Of a stretch of DNA of 64,000 nucleotides, positions 15,632 through 23,940 are shown piece by piece. The notes beneath the pieces are model-generated. The model was given only the letters and a program-made list of their open reading frames with translations, made no database searches and was not told where the DNA came from. A program made the translations under genes and the position numbers. Source of the stretch: Anaerotruncus rubiinfantis. Lineage in GTDB: Bacteria > Bacillota > Clostridia > Oscillospirales > Ruminococcaceae. Position 1 is the stretch's first letter. Every line of letters begins with the position of its first letter. The stretch spans positions 434,001-498,000 of the forward strand of contig NZ_FKLA01000008.1 of the NCBI RefSeq assembly GCF_900078395.1, written 5' to 3'.

Positions 15632-15795
15632 TAGAGCAGGGCGAGGACGGATATTTTGTGTACGCTCACCTCGCCCTGCAAAACCACAATCTCCTGCCGC
15701 ATGAATTTATGAGCTTACCTAGACGAGAACAGGTGTTTCTCGTGGCAAGCGACCTGGAAGCGGCTGAGCGTTTAAAAGAACAGCAAAAGAGGTGA
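15251..15795 (+). CDS. Tail assembly chaperone, frameshifted long form (gpGT analogue)
   Basis: Joined product of 15251-15628 and 15628-15795 made by a -1 shift at A AAA AAC (15622-15628). The shifted frame adds LIEQGEDGYFVYAHLAL...LPHEFMSLPRREQVFLVASDLEAAERL and stops at 15795, five bases before the tape measure start. The MSLPRREQxFLxASD block is characteristic of the second chaperone frame in PBSX-like phages. An 11-bp perfect stem (15636-15646 with 15669-15679) begins 7 bases after the slippery site, the spacing expected of a stimulatory element. Confidence 0.88.
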
Positions 15796-15799
15796 TGAT

Positions 15800-17248
15800 T
15801 TGGCTCAAACTTTACAGGCTGTTTTCGCATTGAACGACCGCTATACAACGGTCATGACTAAGATCATCAACTCTACTGATACGGCAGAGAAAAAAGTCAA
15901 GGACATGGAGAAAGTCCTGGGCACATATAACAAACGTCTGGAGCAGACAAAGACATCGGCAGATATTGCGTCAGGAGGGATCGGTGGCCTTGCAACAAAG
16001 ATTGGAGGGCTTGTATCTGCTGCATATCTGGGGAAAAAAGCACTCGAGGGCATGTTTGCGGCTGTTAATCTGTCCGCTATGCAGAAGGTGCAGGAAACCA
16101 CGTTTCAGGCGCTTACACATAGCGAAAAGATTGGTTCAGGCCTCTATGACTATGTGAGCCGGTATGCCGAAGTGTCAGCTCTTGGCCGTGAAGATGTGGC
16201 ACAGGGCGTGACGGCGGCGTTGACCGTGACGCGGGATATCAATCAGATTGAGCAGTTCATCAGGATGATTGAGCGTCTTTACGCGAAAGACCCCTCCAAG
16301 GGTGCGCAGCAGGCAGTTTTTTCTTTGAAAGAATTGCTTGCAGGAGACACAGTTTCCGCACGTGGGGTTTATGGGATTACCGGCATTAGTGGCGAAAGTA
16401 TTCGCAGTATGATGGAGTCCGGGGATACACAGGGCGCACTTGACTATATTAGCTCCATCATGGATAAATTCGGCGCTACACAGGAAGTGGTGGACAAGAA
16501 TTTCACCGGCCTTATCACCCAAACCAATATTTTTACCTCAAATCTCAAAACCGCAATTGGCGAAGCGGCGACTCCGGTCATGGAAAATCTCGCAGGTGTA
16601 ATGCAACGCCTGAATGCTGAAATGCAAGCGGGGAAATATCAGCCGTTTATCAATGTCATGGTTAATGGCATGGAGATGATCGGGAACGGCCTTGCATGGG
16701 TGGCACAAAATGCGGATTGGTTGGTTCCTGCCATTGCCGGGGTTATGACTGCGCTTATTATTTATAACGGAGTCATGAAGATCGTGAAAGCCACGACTGA
16801 ACTTCTGGCTATTTCCACAGGCATCCTTACAGGCCGGTGGATAAGCGCAGCGGCAGCGCTGGCGGCGTTTGCGGGGAGCGCTTACGTGGTTTCTGAATTG
16901 ACGAAAGACATCGATATGGAAACCAAACAGAGCCTTGCGGACATAAAAAGCGGATTAAGTTCTGGGCTGGCTGGAACTGCTGACATAGATGCGCATATAA
17001 CAAACAGCGACCCCATTAAAGTGACTGGCGAGGTAGAAATCGAACAGGAAAGCCTAAAATACATGATGGATTTCGCAGGTGCGCGTTTCCTCGCAATGTA
17101 TTCCACCAGCATGATCCAGCCGCAGATGATTGTTGAAAACCAAACGATAAATCAGAATGCGGATTGGGACGAAGGATATCAACGGTTCGGCGACATGATT
17201 GCCGAGCAGAATGCTGCAATGCCGAAGGGGGCGTACACACCGACATGA
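15800..17248 (+). CDS. Tail tape measure protein (short)
   Basis: A 482-residue protein with TTG start behind AGAGGTGATGA. The N-terminus is coiled-coil (TAEKKVKDMEKVLGTYNKRLEQTK), and a glycine/alanine-rich hydrophobic stretch lies at 325-375 (VPAIAGVMTALIIYNGVM ... AAALAAFAGSAYVV). Between them, YAEVSALGREDVAQGVTAAL... is a TMP-type helical domain. The usual rule of about 1.5 angstrom per residue gives a tail near 70 nm, short for a myophage. It follows the chaperones as expected, and its end overlaps the next gene by four bases. Confidence 0.88.
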   Translation: MAQTLQAVFALNDRYTTVMTKIINSTDTAEKKVKDMEKVLGTYNKRLEQTKTSADIASGGIGGLATKIGGLVSAAYLGKKALEGMFAAVNLSAMQKVQETTFQALTHSEKIGSGLYDYVSRYAEVSALGREDVAQGVTAALTVTRDINQIEQFIRMIERLYAKDPSKGAQQAVFSLKELLAGDTVSARGVYGITGISGESIRSMMESGDTQGALDYISSIMDKFGATQEVVDKNFTGLITQTNIFTSNLKTAIGEAATPVMENLAGVMQRLNAEMQAGKYQPFINVMVNGMEMIGNGLAWVAQNADWLVPAIAGVMTALIIYNGVMKIVKATTELLAISTGILTGRWISAAAALAAFAGSAYVVSELTKDIDMETKQSLADIKSGLSSGLAGTADIDAHITNSDPIKVTGEVEIEQESLKYMMDFAGARFLAMYSTSMIQPQMIVENQTINQNADWDEGYQRFGDMIAEQNAAMPKGAYTPT

Positions 17249-18045
17249 GTTACCATGTTTATCTTGGAGGCTTAACTATATATGGATCAGAGACTGTCGG
17301 CGTGACGCTCGCCCGCCCCGTTACGGTTCATAATGGGATTGGGTCGGGAGAATTTCCAATTCCAGACGACAAAAAGCTCCGCGAATGGACGATCAAGGGG
17401 CAGTGGACGGAGCGCAACGATTACCGCCTGACAGGTTGGCAGGAAGCGCATGAGCTGCTGGATGAACTTATGGGCATGCTCAATTCAGACGATCCGGAAC
17501 GGCTCGTTATTGCGAACGGCTATGACAAAACTTCGGTCTTAGCCTATCTGACAGACGTGACCATGAGCGAGAAATACGCGGGGGTCTATGACTTTACCAT
17601 AAAGCTGACCGAGTACAAAAAAACAACCGTTCGGGCAACCGGTGTGCCGACCATTACAAGGCCGGGGAAGATACCGGAAATGCCGAGAACGGTTGTGTTT
17701 AATAACACCAGTGATGTTGCCGGGTTCGGTATGGGGCATGGGTCGGGATACGATAAGACGATGGCAGACTTTAAGCGGATGGAATACGGAGACAAGACGG
17801 AAAACACGCTCCTGGAGGATTCGCTTGTGAACTTTTATCAGTGGGATGGTGATTCCGGGGAGGTGAAAACCACTTCTAACCCAAACCAAGTTCCTATCAA
17901 TACTCCTGTCAGAATTTATAAGTATGGGGATTTTAACAAATGGGTAAGCAATTCGTTTGACGCTATAAAAGGAGCCTATAACAATTGGCTGGAATCGTGG
18001 GACGAGAAGAACCGAAAAAAGAATCAGGTGGCAGGAAAGCAATAA
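17245..18045 (+). CDS. Tail/baseplate protein at the XkdP position
   Basis: A 266-residue protein from ATG 17245 (ATGA overlap with the tape measure). It begins SYHVYLGGLTIYGSETVGVTLARPVTVHNGIGSGEFPIPDDKKLREWTIKG, a beta-rich domain of the type that precedes the LysM segment of XkdP. The LysM is absent. The C-terminal 80 residues are polar with aromatic repeats (WVSNSFDAIKGAYNNWLESWDEKN). Probably the adaptor between tube and hub. Immediately downstream, reverse-strand cargo genes interrupt the operon. Confidence 0.7.
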   Translation: MSYHVYLGGLTIYGSETVGVTLARPVTVHNGIGSGEFPIPDDKKLREWTIKGQWTERNDYRLTGWQEAHELLDELMGMLNSDDPERLVIANGYDKTSVLAYLTDVTMSEKYAGVYDFTIKLTEYKKTTVRATGVPTITRPGKIPEMPRTVVFNNTSDVAGFGMGHGSGYDKTMADFKRMEYGDKTENTLLEDSLVNFYQWDGDSGEVKTTSNPNQVPINTPVRIYKYGDFNKWVSNSFDAIKGAYNNWLESWDEKNRKKNQVAGKQ

Positions 18046-18069
18046 AACGAATACTTTTCTGGACAAGTA
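18046..18069 (-). terminator. Weak terminator of the reverse-strand cargo gene
   Basis: Read on the minus strand, an ATACTT/AAGTAT stem with a short loop is followed by TCGTTTTATT. It is modest in strength and lies between the convergent ends of the tail gene and the exported cargo protein. Confidence 0.4.
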
Positions 18070-18741
18070 TCATTTCAATTTGAGTTTTCCTTCCGATATA
18101 ACAATGATTCCAGCCTTTGACGTTTGAAATCGCAAATATAGATCGTCGAAAGTGGCGTTAGTAATATTAATTGAATTGATAATATTTTGTTCGGAATCGT
18201 AACTGTAAATACTTAAATCTTCCATGTCGAAATCATTTAATTGGGGAGCACGAATACAAACATCAACAGGGATGCCAAAACTGTCCGGCTGTGCAAATTT
18301 GATGATTAGAAGTTTATTGCAATAAAACTTTTCGAAAAACTCATAAAGATCTTTGACGTACTCGTCAATATAAATCGGAAGTAGGATATCGGTAGATGCC
18401 GCACTAGCTGCTTTAAGATCTACAGTTATACTACCCATCGTTTTAATCTCTCTAGGGGAGTCAATTTCCAACCTTGTCTCAAAGATTGCTCTTTTAGAAC
18501 TAGGATAGTTTGTTGCATATCTCGACATTTCTTGAAGGGTAGTGGCTGCTATTTTTTCAAAATTTGTGTAATGGAGAGAAATGTCATATCCAGTATTAAG
18601 ATCATTCAATTTTGATTGATCGGCTAATATTTCTCCGTTTTCAGAAAACCTTGATATATCTTTTGCGTTTTGGGCGTAAATTGGCAAACAAAGACTTGAG
18701 ATTAATAGATAAATAACGACTAATTTGACAATTCTTTTCAT
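18070..18741 (-). CDS. Exported cargo (moron) protein, 223 aa
   Basis: Lies opposite to all tail genes. The N-terminus (KRIVKLVVIYLLISSLCLPIYAQNA) is a classical signal peptide with a likely cut after AYA-like IYAQ. The mature part of about 200 residues is hydrophilic, mixed alpha/beta, with two pairs of dispersed cysteines; no family is recognised. Base composition is clearly more AT-rich than the flanking tail genes, a sign of recent acquisition. It has its own promoter (18761-18789), AGGAGGTG ribosome site and nearby terminators, so it is probably expressed in the lysogen. Being secreted, it may affect the cell envelope or the surroundings; that is inference. Confidence 0.8.
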   Translation of the reverse strand: MKRIVKLVVIYLLISSLCLPIYAQNAKDISRFSENGEILADQSKLNDLNTGYDISLHYTNFEKIAATTLQEMSRYATNYPSSKRAIFETRLEIDSPREIKTMGSITVDLKAASAASTDILLPIYIDEYVKDLYEFFEKFYCNKLLIIKFAQPDSFGIPVDVCIRAPQLNDFDMEDLSIYSYDSEQNIINSINITNATFDDLYLRFQTSKAGIIVISEGKLKLK

Positions 18742-18760
18742 AAAAACACCTCCTGCCTAC

Positions 18761-18789
18761 ATTCTAACACGGCAGGTAAAGATTTACAA
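18761..18789 (-). promoter_or_regulatory. Promoter of the exported cargo gene
   Basis: On the minus strand TTGTAA, 17-base spacer, TAGAAT preceded by TGT (extended -10). Complement positions: -35 at 18784-18789, -10 at 18761-18766. The ATG at 18741 lies about 13 bases beyond the predicted start of transcription, and the AGGAGGTG site overlaps that leader. Confidence 0.65.
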
Positions 18790-18816
18790 TAAAAAGAGCC
18801 GCCAAAAAGGCGGCCC
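18790..18816 (-). terminator. Terminator between the two reverse-strand cargo genes
   Basis: On the minus strand GCCGCC-TTTTT-GGCGGC followed by TCTTTTTATT. It ends the short coiled-coil gene and insulates the exported-protein gene. Confidence 0.8.
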
Positions 18817-18840
18817 AGAAGATATTGTATAACATTTCTT

Positions 18841-19050
18841 TTATTGCGCTTTTTTGTATAGGGGGATCTTGACTTCGATTTGTGCGTCCTCGGCCCAGTC
18901 CAGCAGGGTATTAACAGATGCGCGTGTGACTTTGGAATCCTCTTCCAAGTTTGAAAGCCGCTCGTCAATGGAATTGAGCCGTTCGCTTATTGGTTTCAAT
19001 TTAGCATCCATCAAATCCGCAATGGCCTGCAAATCGCTTTTATCCAGCAT
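18841..19050 (-). CDS. Small coiled-coil cargo protein, 69 aa
   Basis: Starts at the ATG at 19050 behind GGGAGGGAAAG. MLDKSDLQAIADLMDAKLKPISERLNSIDERLSNLEEDSK is a strong coiled coil. Proteins with this DLQAIxxLMDxKLxPI opening are frequent in Clostridia genomes and mobile elements, function unknown to me. A longer upstream frame to 19107 would cross the promoter and is rejected. It has its own promoter and terminator and sits between tail genes on the opposite strand. Confidence 0.75.
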   Translation of the reverse strand: MLDKSDLQAIADLMDAKLKPISERLNSIDERLSNLEEDSKVTRASVNTLLDWAEDAQIEVKIPLYKKAQ

Positions 19051-19078
19051 ATTCTTTCCCTCCCGTCCGGTGTGTCTG

Positions 19079-19107
19079 ATTATACCATACCGGGGGGATT
19101 GCATCAA
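19079..19107 (-). promoter_or_regulatory. Promoter of the small coiled-coil cargo gene
   Basis: Minus-strand TTGATG (19102-19107), 17-base spacer and TATAAT (19079-19084) with a TGG extension. Near consensus. It overlaps the beginning of the forward XkdQ-like reading frame, so the two transcripts face away from each other. Confidence 0.75.
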
Positions 19108-19128
19108 GAGAAATTATCAACAAAAGAG

Positions 19129-20097
19129 GTGATTGCCATACTGCTTGTAAACGGTGCAGACCTTTCGCAGATTGCGGAGAATGTGAAATACGTATCCTAC
19201 TGGAACAATGGGCCGGGGACGCTGACATTCACCTGTCCGGCGAAGAAAGCAAAGCTATACGACCGTGGAACAGAGGTGGTGTTCACCTTTGGCAATGCGA
19301 ATATCTTTTATGGGTGGCTGTTCAAAGCGTCCATGAGCCGGGATAAACTCGCCTACACTTGTCATGACCAGCTGCGCTACTTGAAAGCACAGGACACTCT
19401 GATCCGACAGGTTGAAACCCTTGATAGCTTTTTAAACCGTGTCGGCGCGACCTTTGGGGATAGAATCCGTCTGGGCAAAGTGGACGGTACCGAATACCCA
19501 CTCCACAAATATCTGTTCGACAACAAAACCTATTTGGACATGCTCTATCAATCCATATCGGATAACCTACTCGGGAATGGGTATCACTACACCCTGCGGG
19601 ACAATTTCGGGGCGCTCGATCTGCGGGATACGGTGGATCTTCGCCTGCCACTGATCGTGGGTGATAAATCGCTGGCAACCGAATTTGAATATGCCGCGTC
19701 CATCAACGACGACACTTACAACTTTGTCAAAGTGGCGAAGGACAACAAGAAAACAGGGGCGCGGGATACCTATATTGCGGAGGATAGCGGCAATATCTCC
19801 AAATGGGGCAAGCTCATGATCTATGACAAAGTGACCGCAGAGCTGAACGACGCACAATTGCAGGATCGGGCAAACCGCCTGCTCGTTATCAAAAACCGGG
19901 AAACCGAAACGCTGTCCATAGAGGCAATAGGGGATGCGCGGGTCATTGGCGGCAGCGGTGTGAGAGTCATCTTAAAGCAGGCGGGTTTGGATACCTGGGC
20001 GGTGGTGGATCAGGCGACGCACAACTTTACACGCGACCGAACGGGAAAGCCCATCCACACAATGAAAGTAAATCTCATGTTTGGCAGGTGGTATTAA
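19129..20097 (+). CDS. Baseplate hub protein (XkdQ-like)
   Basis: About 320 residues. Beta-rich N-terminus VNGADLSQIAENVKYVSYWNNGPGTLTFTCP, then the hub pattern VVFTFGNANIFYGWLF ... YTCHDQLRYLKAQDTLI and late RANRLLVIKNRETETLSIEAIGD. This is the XkdQ/gp27-like ring that joins tube and baseplate. The start is unsure: GTG 19129 has no upstream ribosome site, while AGAGGTG (19125-19131) is well placed for CTG 19141. The frame is also open further left to 19072 through the cargo promoter. Confidence 0.85.
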   Translation: MIAILLVNGADLSQIAENVKYVSYWNNGPGTLTFTCPAKKAKLYDRGTEVVFTFGNANIFYGWLFKASMSRDKLAYTCHDQLRYLKAQDTLIRQVETLDSFLNRVGATFGDRIRLGKVDGTEYPLHKYLFDNKTYLDMLYQSISDNLLGNGYHYTLRDNFGALDLRDTVDLRLPLIVGDKSLATEFEYAASINDDTYNFVKVAKDNKKTGARDTYIAEDSGNISKWGKLMIYDKVTAELNDAQLQDRANRLLVIKNRETETLSIEAIGDARVIGGSGVRVILKQAGLDTWAVVDQATHNFTRDRTGKPIHTMKVNLMFGRWY

Positions 20098-20468
20098 TGG
20101 CCGACCTTGTTTCAGCAATTAAAAAAATAGTCAGGGATTATATAGATAATGAGAACCTTTCGGATCTTTCCTATGCGACCTACACCGGCGTTGGTCTGAA
20201 AATAGATGGAAAACCGGTAGAAGTACCGCTCGATATGGTAGACATCCCCTTACACCTCCAGACAATCACCGGCAAGCTGTCCTGCGATCTGACCTCCGGA
20301 TTTGAAATCAAGGCCAAATGCGACGGCAAAGACGTGGAGGTTGAAAGCATCAAACTGACAGATGCGCCGGTCACGATTCAAACAGGGCTTGTGCCTGGTG
20401 CGCGGGTGGCGGTCGTTCAAAAGAAGGGCGCGAACAAATTTTCCATCATCGACGAGGTGACAGGATGA
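20097..20468 (+). CDS. Baseplate protein, DUF2577 (XkdR-like)
   Basis: A 123-residue protein from the ATG of TAATGG, behind GCAGGTGG. Residues 10-60 are the DUF2577 opening (helix, then LKIDGKPVEVPLDMVDIP). The C-terminal GLVPGARVAVVQKKGANKFSIIDEV forms an SH3-like/OB barrel. Position between hub and GP25-like wedge matches PBSX xkdR. Overlaps the next start (ATGA). Confidence 0.85.
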   Translation: MADLVSAIKKIVRDYIDNENLSDLSYATYTGVGLKIDGKPVEVPLDMVDIPLHLQTITGKLSCDLTSGFEIKAKCDGKDVEVESIKLTDAPVTIQTGLVPGARVAVVQKKGANKFSIIDEVTG

Positions 20469-20854
20469 GCGTATTAAAAACCTATGCAGATCAAACAGGA
20501 TATCACCCGTCAAAGACCTTCCGTATCCACGACGGCAGGATCGAAGGGATTATAGACGGGCTGGACGCGGTGCGGCAGTCGGCGGAATTGATCCTTACAA
20601 CCGAACGGTACGCATGGGACATCTTTTCAGCGGATTACGGCGTAGAACTGGAAGAACTGATCGGGGAGCGCCGACCAGCATACATTGAGGCCGACGTTGA
20701 ACGGCGCATCACCGAAGCGCTCACGGAGGATGACCGGATCACCGAAGTCAAGGACTTTTCGTTAGAATTTGGCCGGGAGAGCGCCTATATCAAGCTGACG
20801 ATTGTTACCGACTTCGGAGAAATTCCACTCGAAAGGGGCGTTTCACTTGGCTGA
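20465..20854 (+). CDS. Baseplate wedge protein, DUF2634/GP25-like (XkdS)
   Basis: A 129-residue protein. The GLDAVRQSAELILTTERYAWDIFSADYGVELEELIG segment is the gp25/W lysozyme-like core, without catalytic use here. It joins the sheath to the baseplate. Four-base overlap with XkdR and eight-base overlap with the J protein confirm the operon. Confidence 0.88.
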   Translation: MSVLKTYADQTGYHPSKTFRIHDGRIEGIIDGLDAVRQSAELILTTERYAWDIFSADYGVELEELIGERRPAYIEADVERRITEALTEDDRITEVKDFSLEFGRESAYIKLTIVTDFGEIPLERGVSLG

Positions 20855-21938
20855 AAATTACGAATACATGCCAATCTTGCAAGAAATGTTGGATGCAGTG
20901 CCGGATACATTGGACAAACGCGAAGGCAGCGTGATTTATTCAACGCTAGCGCCCGCCGCCATGACCATAGCGCGGCAGAATTATATGATCGGATACCTGT
21001 TGAATCTGGTATTTGCAGATACTGCGACAGACGAATGGCTTGACAGGGTGGTATACGATTTCGGGATGAGCCGGGAACAGGCGACACAGGCCATCCGGCA
21101 GATCAACGCCTTCAACAGCGAAAATCAGCCAATGGACATCCCGCTTGGCAGCAGGTTTGCAATCAACAACCTGACCTTTGCACTGACCGAAAAAAAGGCA
21201 ACCGGCCAGTACAAGGCGACATGCGAACAGGCGGGGACACAGGGCAACCTTTACAGCGGAACCATTCTGCCGGTGGATAATATACCGGATCAGGGCGGCG
21301 TAAAATTTGGCAGAGCGGAATTAGTCAGTACGCCGGAAATCGCCGCAAGGGACACCGAAACCGATGAATCTCTGCGTGAGCGTTTTTATTTGGCGGTGCG
21401 CCAATCGCCTTATGGCGGCAATATCGCGGACTATGAACAGAAAACATTGGAGGTAAACGGCGTTGGGGCCGTCAAAGTGTTCGGAGCGCCAGACATGGGC
21501 GCAGGAAATGTTGGGCTGGTCATCGGAGACGAGCAGGGCAACAAAGCATCGCAAACGCTTATTGAAAATGTGCAGGCCCTAATGGGAACCAACGGCGACG
21601 GGATTGCGCCGATCTATCACACGGTCACGGTCAAGACCTCAACAGACCTTGCGGTGAATGTGGCCGCGCCCGTCAAGCTGAAAACAGGCGCAAGCTTCGA
21701 CATCGTGAAACCTACGGTTGAGGACACGATTGAAAAATACATAGAGGATATCGGATTTAAAGACGAAACTGTCTTTTTGGCAAAGTTGGTGGCCGCAATC
21801 CTGAACTGCCACGAGAGTATACTTGACGTTGGAGCGGTAACGCTGAACGGATCGGCTGAAAATATCGCGTTAACAAAGACTTATGCGGCCTATCAGGTGC
21901 CAATCGTCGGCACAATCACGGTTACGGAGGTGGCGTAA
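20847..21938 (+). CDS. Baseplate J-like protein (XkdT)
   Basis: A 363-residue protein starting with TTG 20847 behind GAAAGGGG; an earlier frame-open start at 20802 has no ribosome site. It contains the Baseplate_J hallmarks: REGSVIYSTLAPAA near residue 24, a middle LRERFYLAVRQSPYGGNIADYEQKTLEVNGVGAVKVFG near 180-215, and a C-terminal hairpin ending VGTITVTEV. It forms the wedge ring that triggers sheath contraction. Confidence 0.92.
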   Translation: MAENYEYMPILQEMLDAVPDTLDKREGSVIYSTLAPAAMTIARQNYMIGYLLNLVFADTATDEWLDRVVYDFGMSREQATQAIRQINAFNSENQPMDIPLGSRFAINNLTFALTEKKATGQYKATCEQAGTQGNLYSGTILPVDNIPDQGGVKFGRAELVSTPEIAARDTETDESLRERFYLAVRQSPYGGNIADYEQKTLEVNGVGAVKVFGAPDMGAGNVGLVIGDEQGNKASQTLIENVQALMGTNGDGIAPIYHTVTVKTSTDLAVNVAAPVKLKTGASFDIVKPTVEDTIEKYIEDIGFKDETVFLAKLVAAILNCHESILDVGAVTLNGSAENIALTKTYAAYQVPIVGTITVTEVA

Positions 21939-22504
21939 TGTTTTATGACGACCCCTCGGATTACCTTGGTCTTTTGCCGGACAATTGGAGAGAGCTGCTC
22001 GAAGTGCAGGCGATTGGAAATAGCGTAAACATCCAAATGGACAAGCTGCTTGCGGCCATTAAGCAAGGAATTCAGAATAAAAGCGTATCTTTGGCAGACG
22101 AGCAGGGCGTTGTGCGGTGGGAAAATATTCTCGGGGTAACATCCCCACTGAATAGCACTTTGCAAGCCCGCAGGGAGGCATTAAGAGCAAAGATCATGGC
22201 AAAGCCCCCGATCAATTTGCAGTCATTTAAGGCAGTTGTGGAGGCTTATATGGGGCTGGAAGTGGACGTGGAGCTTGCGCCGAACTACACCATAAAAGTG
22301 TGGTATCGCGGCGAGAGCCGACAGCCGGATTTAGCCCCGCTCTATGCGACCGTGTATGAGATGATCCCGGCAAATCTGATTGTGGAGATATCGTATAGAT
22401 GGCTCACATTTGGGGAACTGACTGCACAAGACCTGACGTTTGGGGGACTGACCGCAAAGAATTTGACCTTTGCAGAACTTGGAAAGGGTGAATGGATTGC
22501 CTGA
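21938..22504 (+). CDS. Baseplate/tail protein (XkdU-like) with C-terminal pentapeptide repeats
   Basis: A 188-residue protein at TAATG. The first 150 residues match the XkdU/DUF2313 class (YYDDPSDYLGLLPDNWRELLEVQAIGNSV...KPPINLQSFKAVVEAYMGLEVDVE). The last 30 residues are a run of five-residue units beginning LT (LTFGE, LTAQD, LTFGG, LTAKN, LTFAE), a short pentapeptide-repeat tail. This probably joins the baseplate to the fibre encoded next. Its end overlaps the next gene by eight bases. Confidence 0.82.
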   Translation: MFYDDPSDYLGLLPDNWRELLEVQAIGNSVNIQMDKLLAAIKQGIQNKSVSLADEQGVVRWENILGVTSPLNSTLQARREALRAKIMAKPPINLQSFKAVVEAYMGLEVDVELAPNYTIKVWYRGESRQPDLAPLYATVYEMIPANLIVEISYRWLTFGELTAQDLTFGGLTAKNLTFAELGKGEWIA

Positions 22505-22964
22505 TAGGATTACACAGTTTTTAGATGAAAATGCAGCAAGTACGGATAATTTTAATAGGCCGATTCGGGAAGCAAACGCGGCTTTTGCGGAGATAGATCA
22601 ACAGATCACCAGTCACACAGCCGACTTATCAAATCTGCAAGCGAACCTGGATGCGGCAGAGGCAGCAATTGCGGGCAAGGCCGATCCATCCGACCTCATC
22701 ACCGTAACCCTCCCCGTGGCATCCTGGGTCAAGGACAGCACCCGCGAGATGTGGACGCAGGCGGTAACGCATCCATCCATCGTGGACGATGTGCGCATTG
22801 GGATCAGCGTGGACGACGACACACAGCTTGCCCTTATGGACGCGGGCGTAACCTTACGGATTGACAATAACAATGGCACAGCTACGGCAAAAGCATTTGG
22901 AGCGATCCCGGAGAGTAACATCACGGCGCAGCTGACCTTAACGCCGGTGGAGGTGGTAGCGTGA
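22497..22964 (+). CDS. Tail fibre/tip protein, 155 aa
   Basis: TTG 22497 is chosen because GGAAAGGGTG ends seven bases before it; a longer frame at 22470 has no ribosome site. The N-terminus PDRITQFLDENAASTDNFNRPIREAN and coiled coil (FAEIDQQITSHTADLSNLQANLDAAEAAI) form a trimeric stalk. The C-terminal 80 residues are a beta domain repeated in many Clostridia tail proteins. Four-base overlap with the adhesin gene. Confidence 0.7.
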   Translation: MPDRITQFLDENAASTDNFNRPIREANAAFAEIDQQITSHTADLSNLQANLDAAEAAIAGKADPSDLITVTLPVASWVKDSTREMWTQAVTHPSIVDDVRIGISVDDDTQLALMDAGVTLRIDNNNGTATAKAFGAIPESNITAQLTLTPVEVVA

Positions 22965-23929
22965 TCTACGGCGAGGAGCTAGGCGGGGGTGGAATCAGTA
23001 CAAAGACGATCCCTCCACAGGGGTTAAACCTGACGCTCAAGGGCGGTAACGGAAAGATCGACTGCACCTTTACCGGGATCACCTCGCAGTGGCTGTATCT
23101 CGGGCAGTATTACCGGCTCATTGCAAAACCCGGCAGTGCGCCAACCTCCCCAATGGACGGCGTACAGGTCGTGGACGTGCAGGTCGGGGCAATCGGGGAT
23201 GCGGTTATCTCCGCGAGCATCACGGGGCTTACCAATGGGGTGCAGTATTTTGTGCGGCTCTATGTGAGAAGCGAGAATGGCTGGCAGACAAGCGTGGACG
23301 CGGTGGGGACGGCAACGCCAGTGGCAGGGATTGCGCTGTCGACGATTGCGGCGAGCGACGCGGCGACAGAACAAATTCTTATGTTGCCAGAGCAGGGCAT
23401 ACCGGTGAAGTTTATCCTGCTTAAACATGATTATGAGAATTCCGGGCGGTCGCTGGTGCTACGGAAAGATTTATATGACGAAAGGCCCTTTGATAGCAAT
23501 TCTTATTCGTATAATGGGAGCGATATCGATATATGGTTAAACGGAATATATTTAGATTACATTGACACAGAAATAAGACATCAAATTACACCCATATCTA
23601 TTCCGAGCAAAACAAGCACTATCTCTAAGCAAGTATTTCTGCTTTCTCTTACCGAGTTTGGATGCTCGAACAGTAGTGCATCCATTGAAGGCGTTGCAAT
23701 CTCATATTTCGGTAGTAATGCCAGAAGAGTGGCATATTTAAATAATGGCAGAAGGGCGTATTGGATCCGAACGAGCAACGCCAACTGTTTTATGATCGGA
23801 TCTAATGGCGCATACACGGTCGCAAGCTGCTATAACATCATGGGGTCCCGCCCTGCGTTTACTCTGTCCGCTGATTTTCTCCTTGCTCCCGAACCCAACC
23901 CAGACGGCTCTTATAGCCCGCTCACATAG
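22961..23929 (+). CDS. Tail tip adhesin 1 (Fn3-like plus DUF6273-like C-terminus)
   Basis: A 322-residue protein with GTG start. Residues 20-125 (LTLKGGNGKIDCTFTG ... ITGLTNGVQYFVRLYVRSENGWQTS) are an Fn3-like beta sandwich. The C-terminal half (LRKDLYDERPF ... KQVFLLSLTEFG ... YWIRTS ... GSRPAFTLSADFL) is a DUF6273-like, C-type-lectin-resembling domain often found at phage tail tips and on bacterial surfaces. It is a paralogue of the next gene. Between YWIRTS and SRPAF many codons have A in the first or second position (AAC, AGC, TAC, ATC). Predicted receptor-binding protein. Confidence 0.78.
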   Translation: MIYGEELGGGGISTKTIPPQGLNLTLKGGNGKIDCTFTGITSQWLYLGQYYRLIAKPGSAPTSPMDGVQVVDVQVGAIGDAVISASITGLTNGVQYFVRLYVRSENGWQTSVDAVGTATPVAGIALSTIAASDAATEQILMLPEQGIPVKFILLKHDYENSGRSLVLRKDLYDERPFDSNSYSYNGSDIDIWLNGIYLDYIDTEIRHQITPISIPSKTSTISKQVFLLSLTEFGCSNSSASIEGVAISYFGSNARRVAYLNNGRRAYWIRTSNANCFMIGSNGAYTVASCYNIMGSRPAFTLSADFLLAPEPNPDGSYSPLT

Positions 23930-23940
23930 GAGGTGATCTC

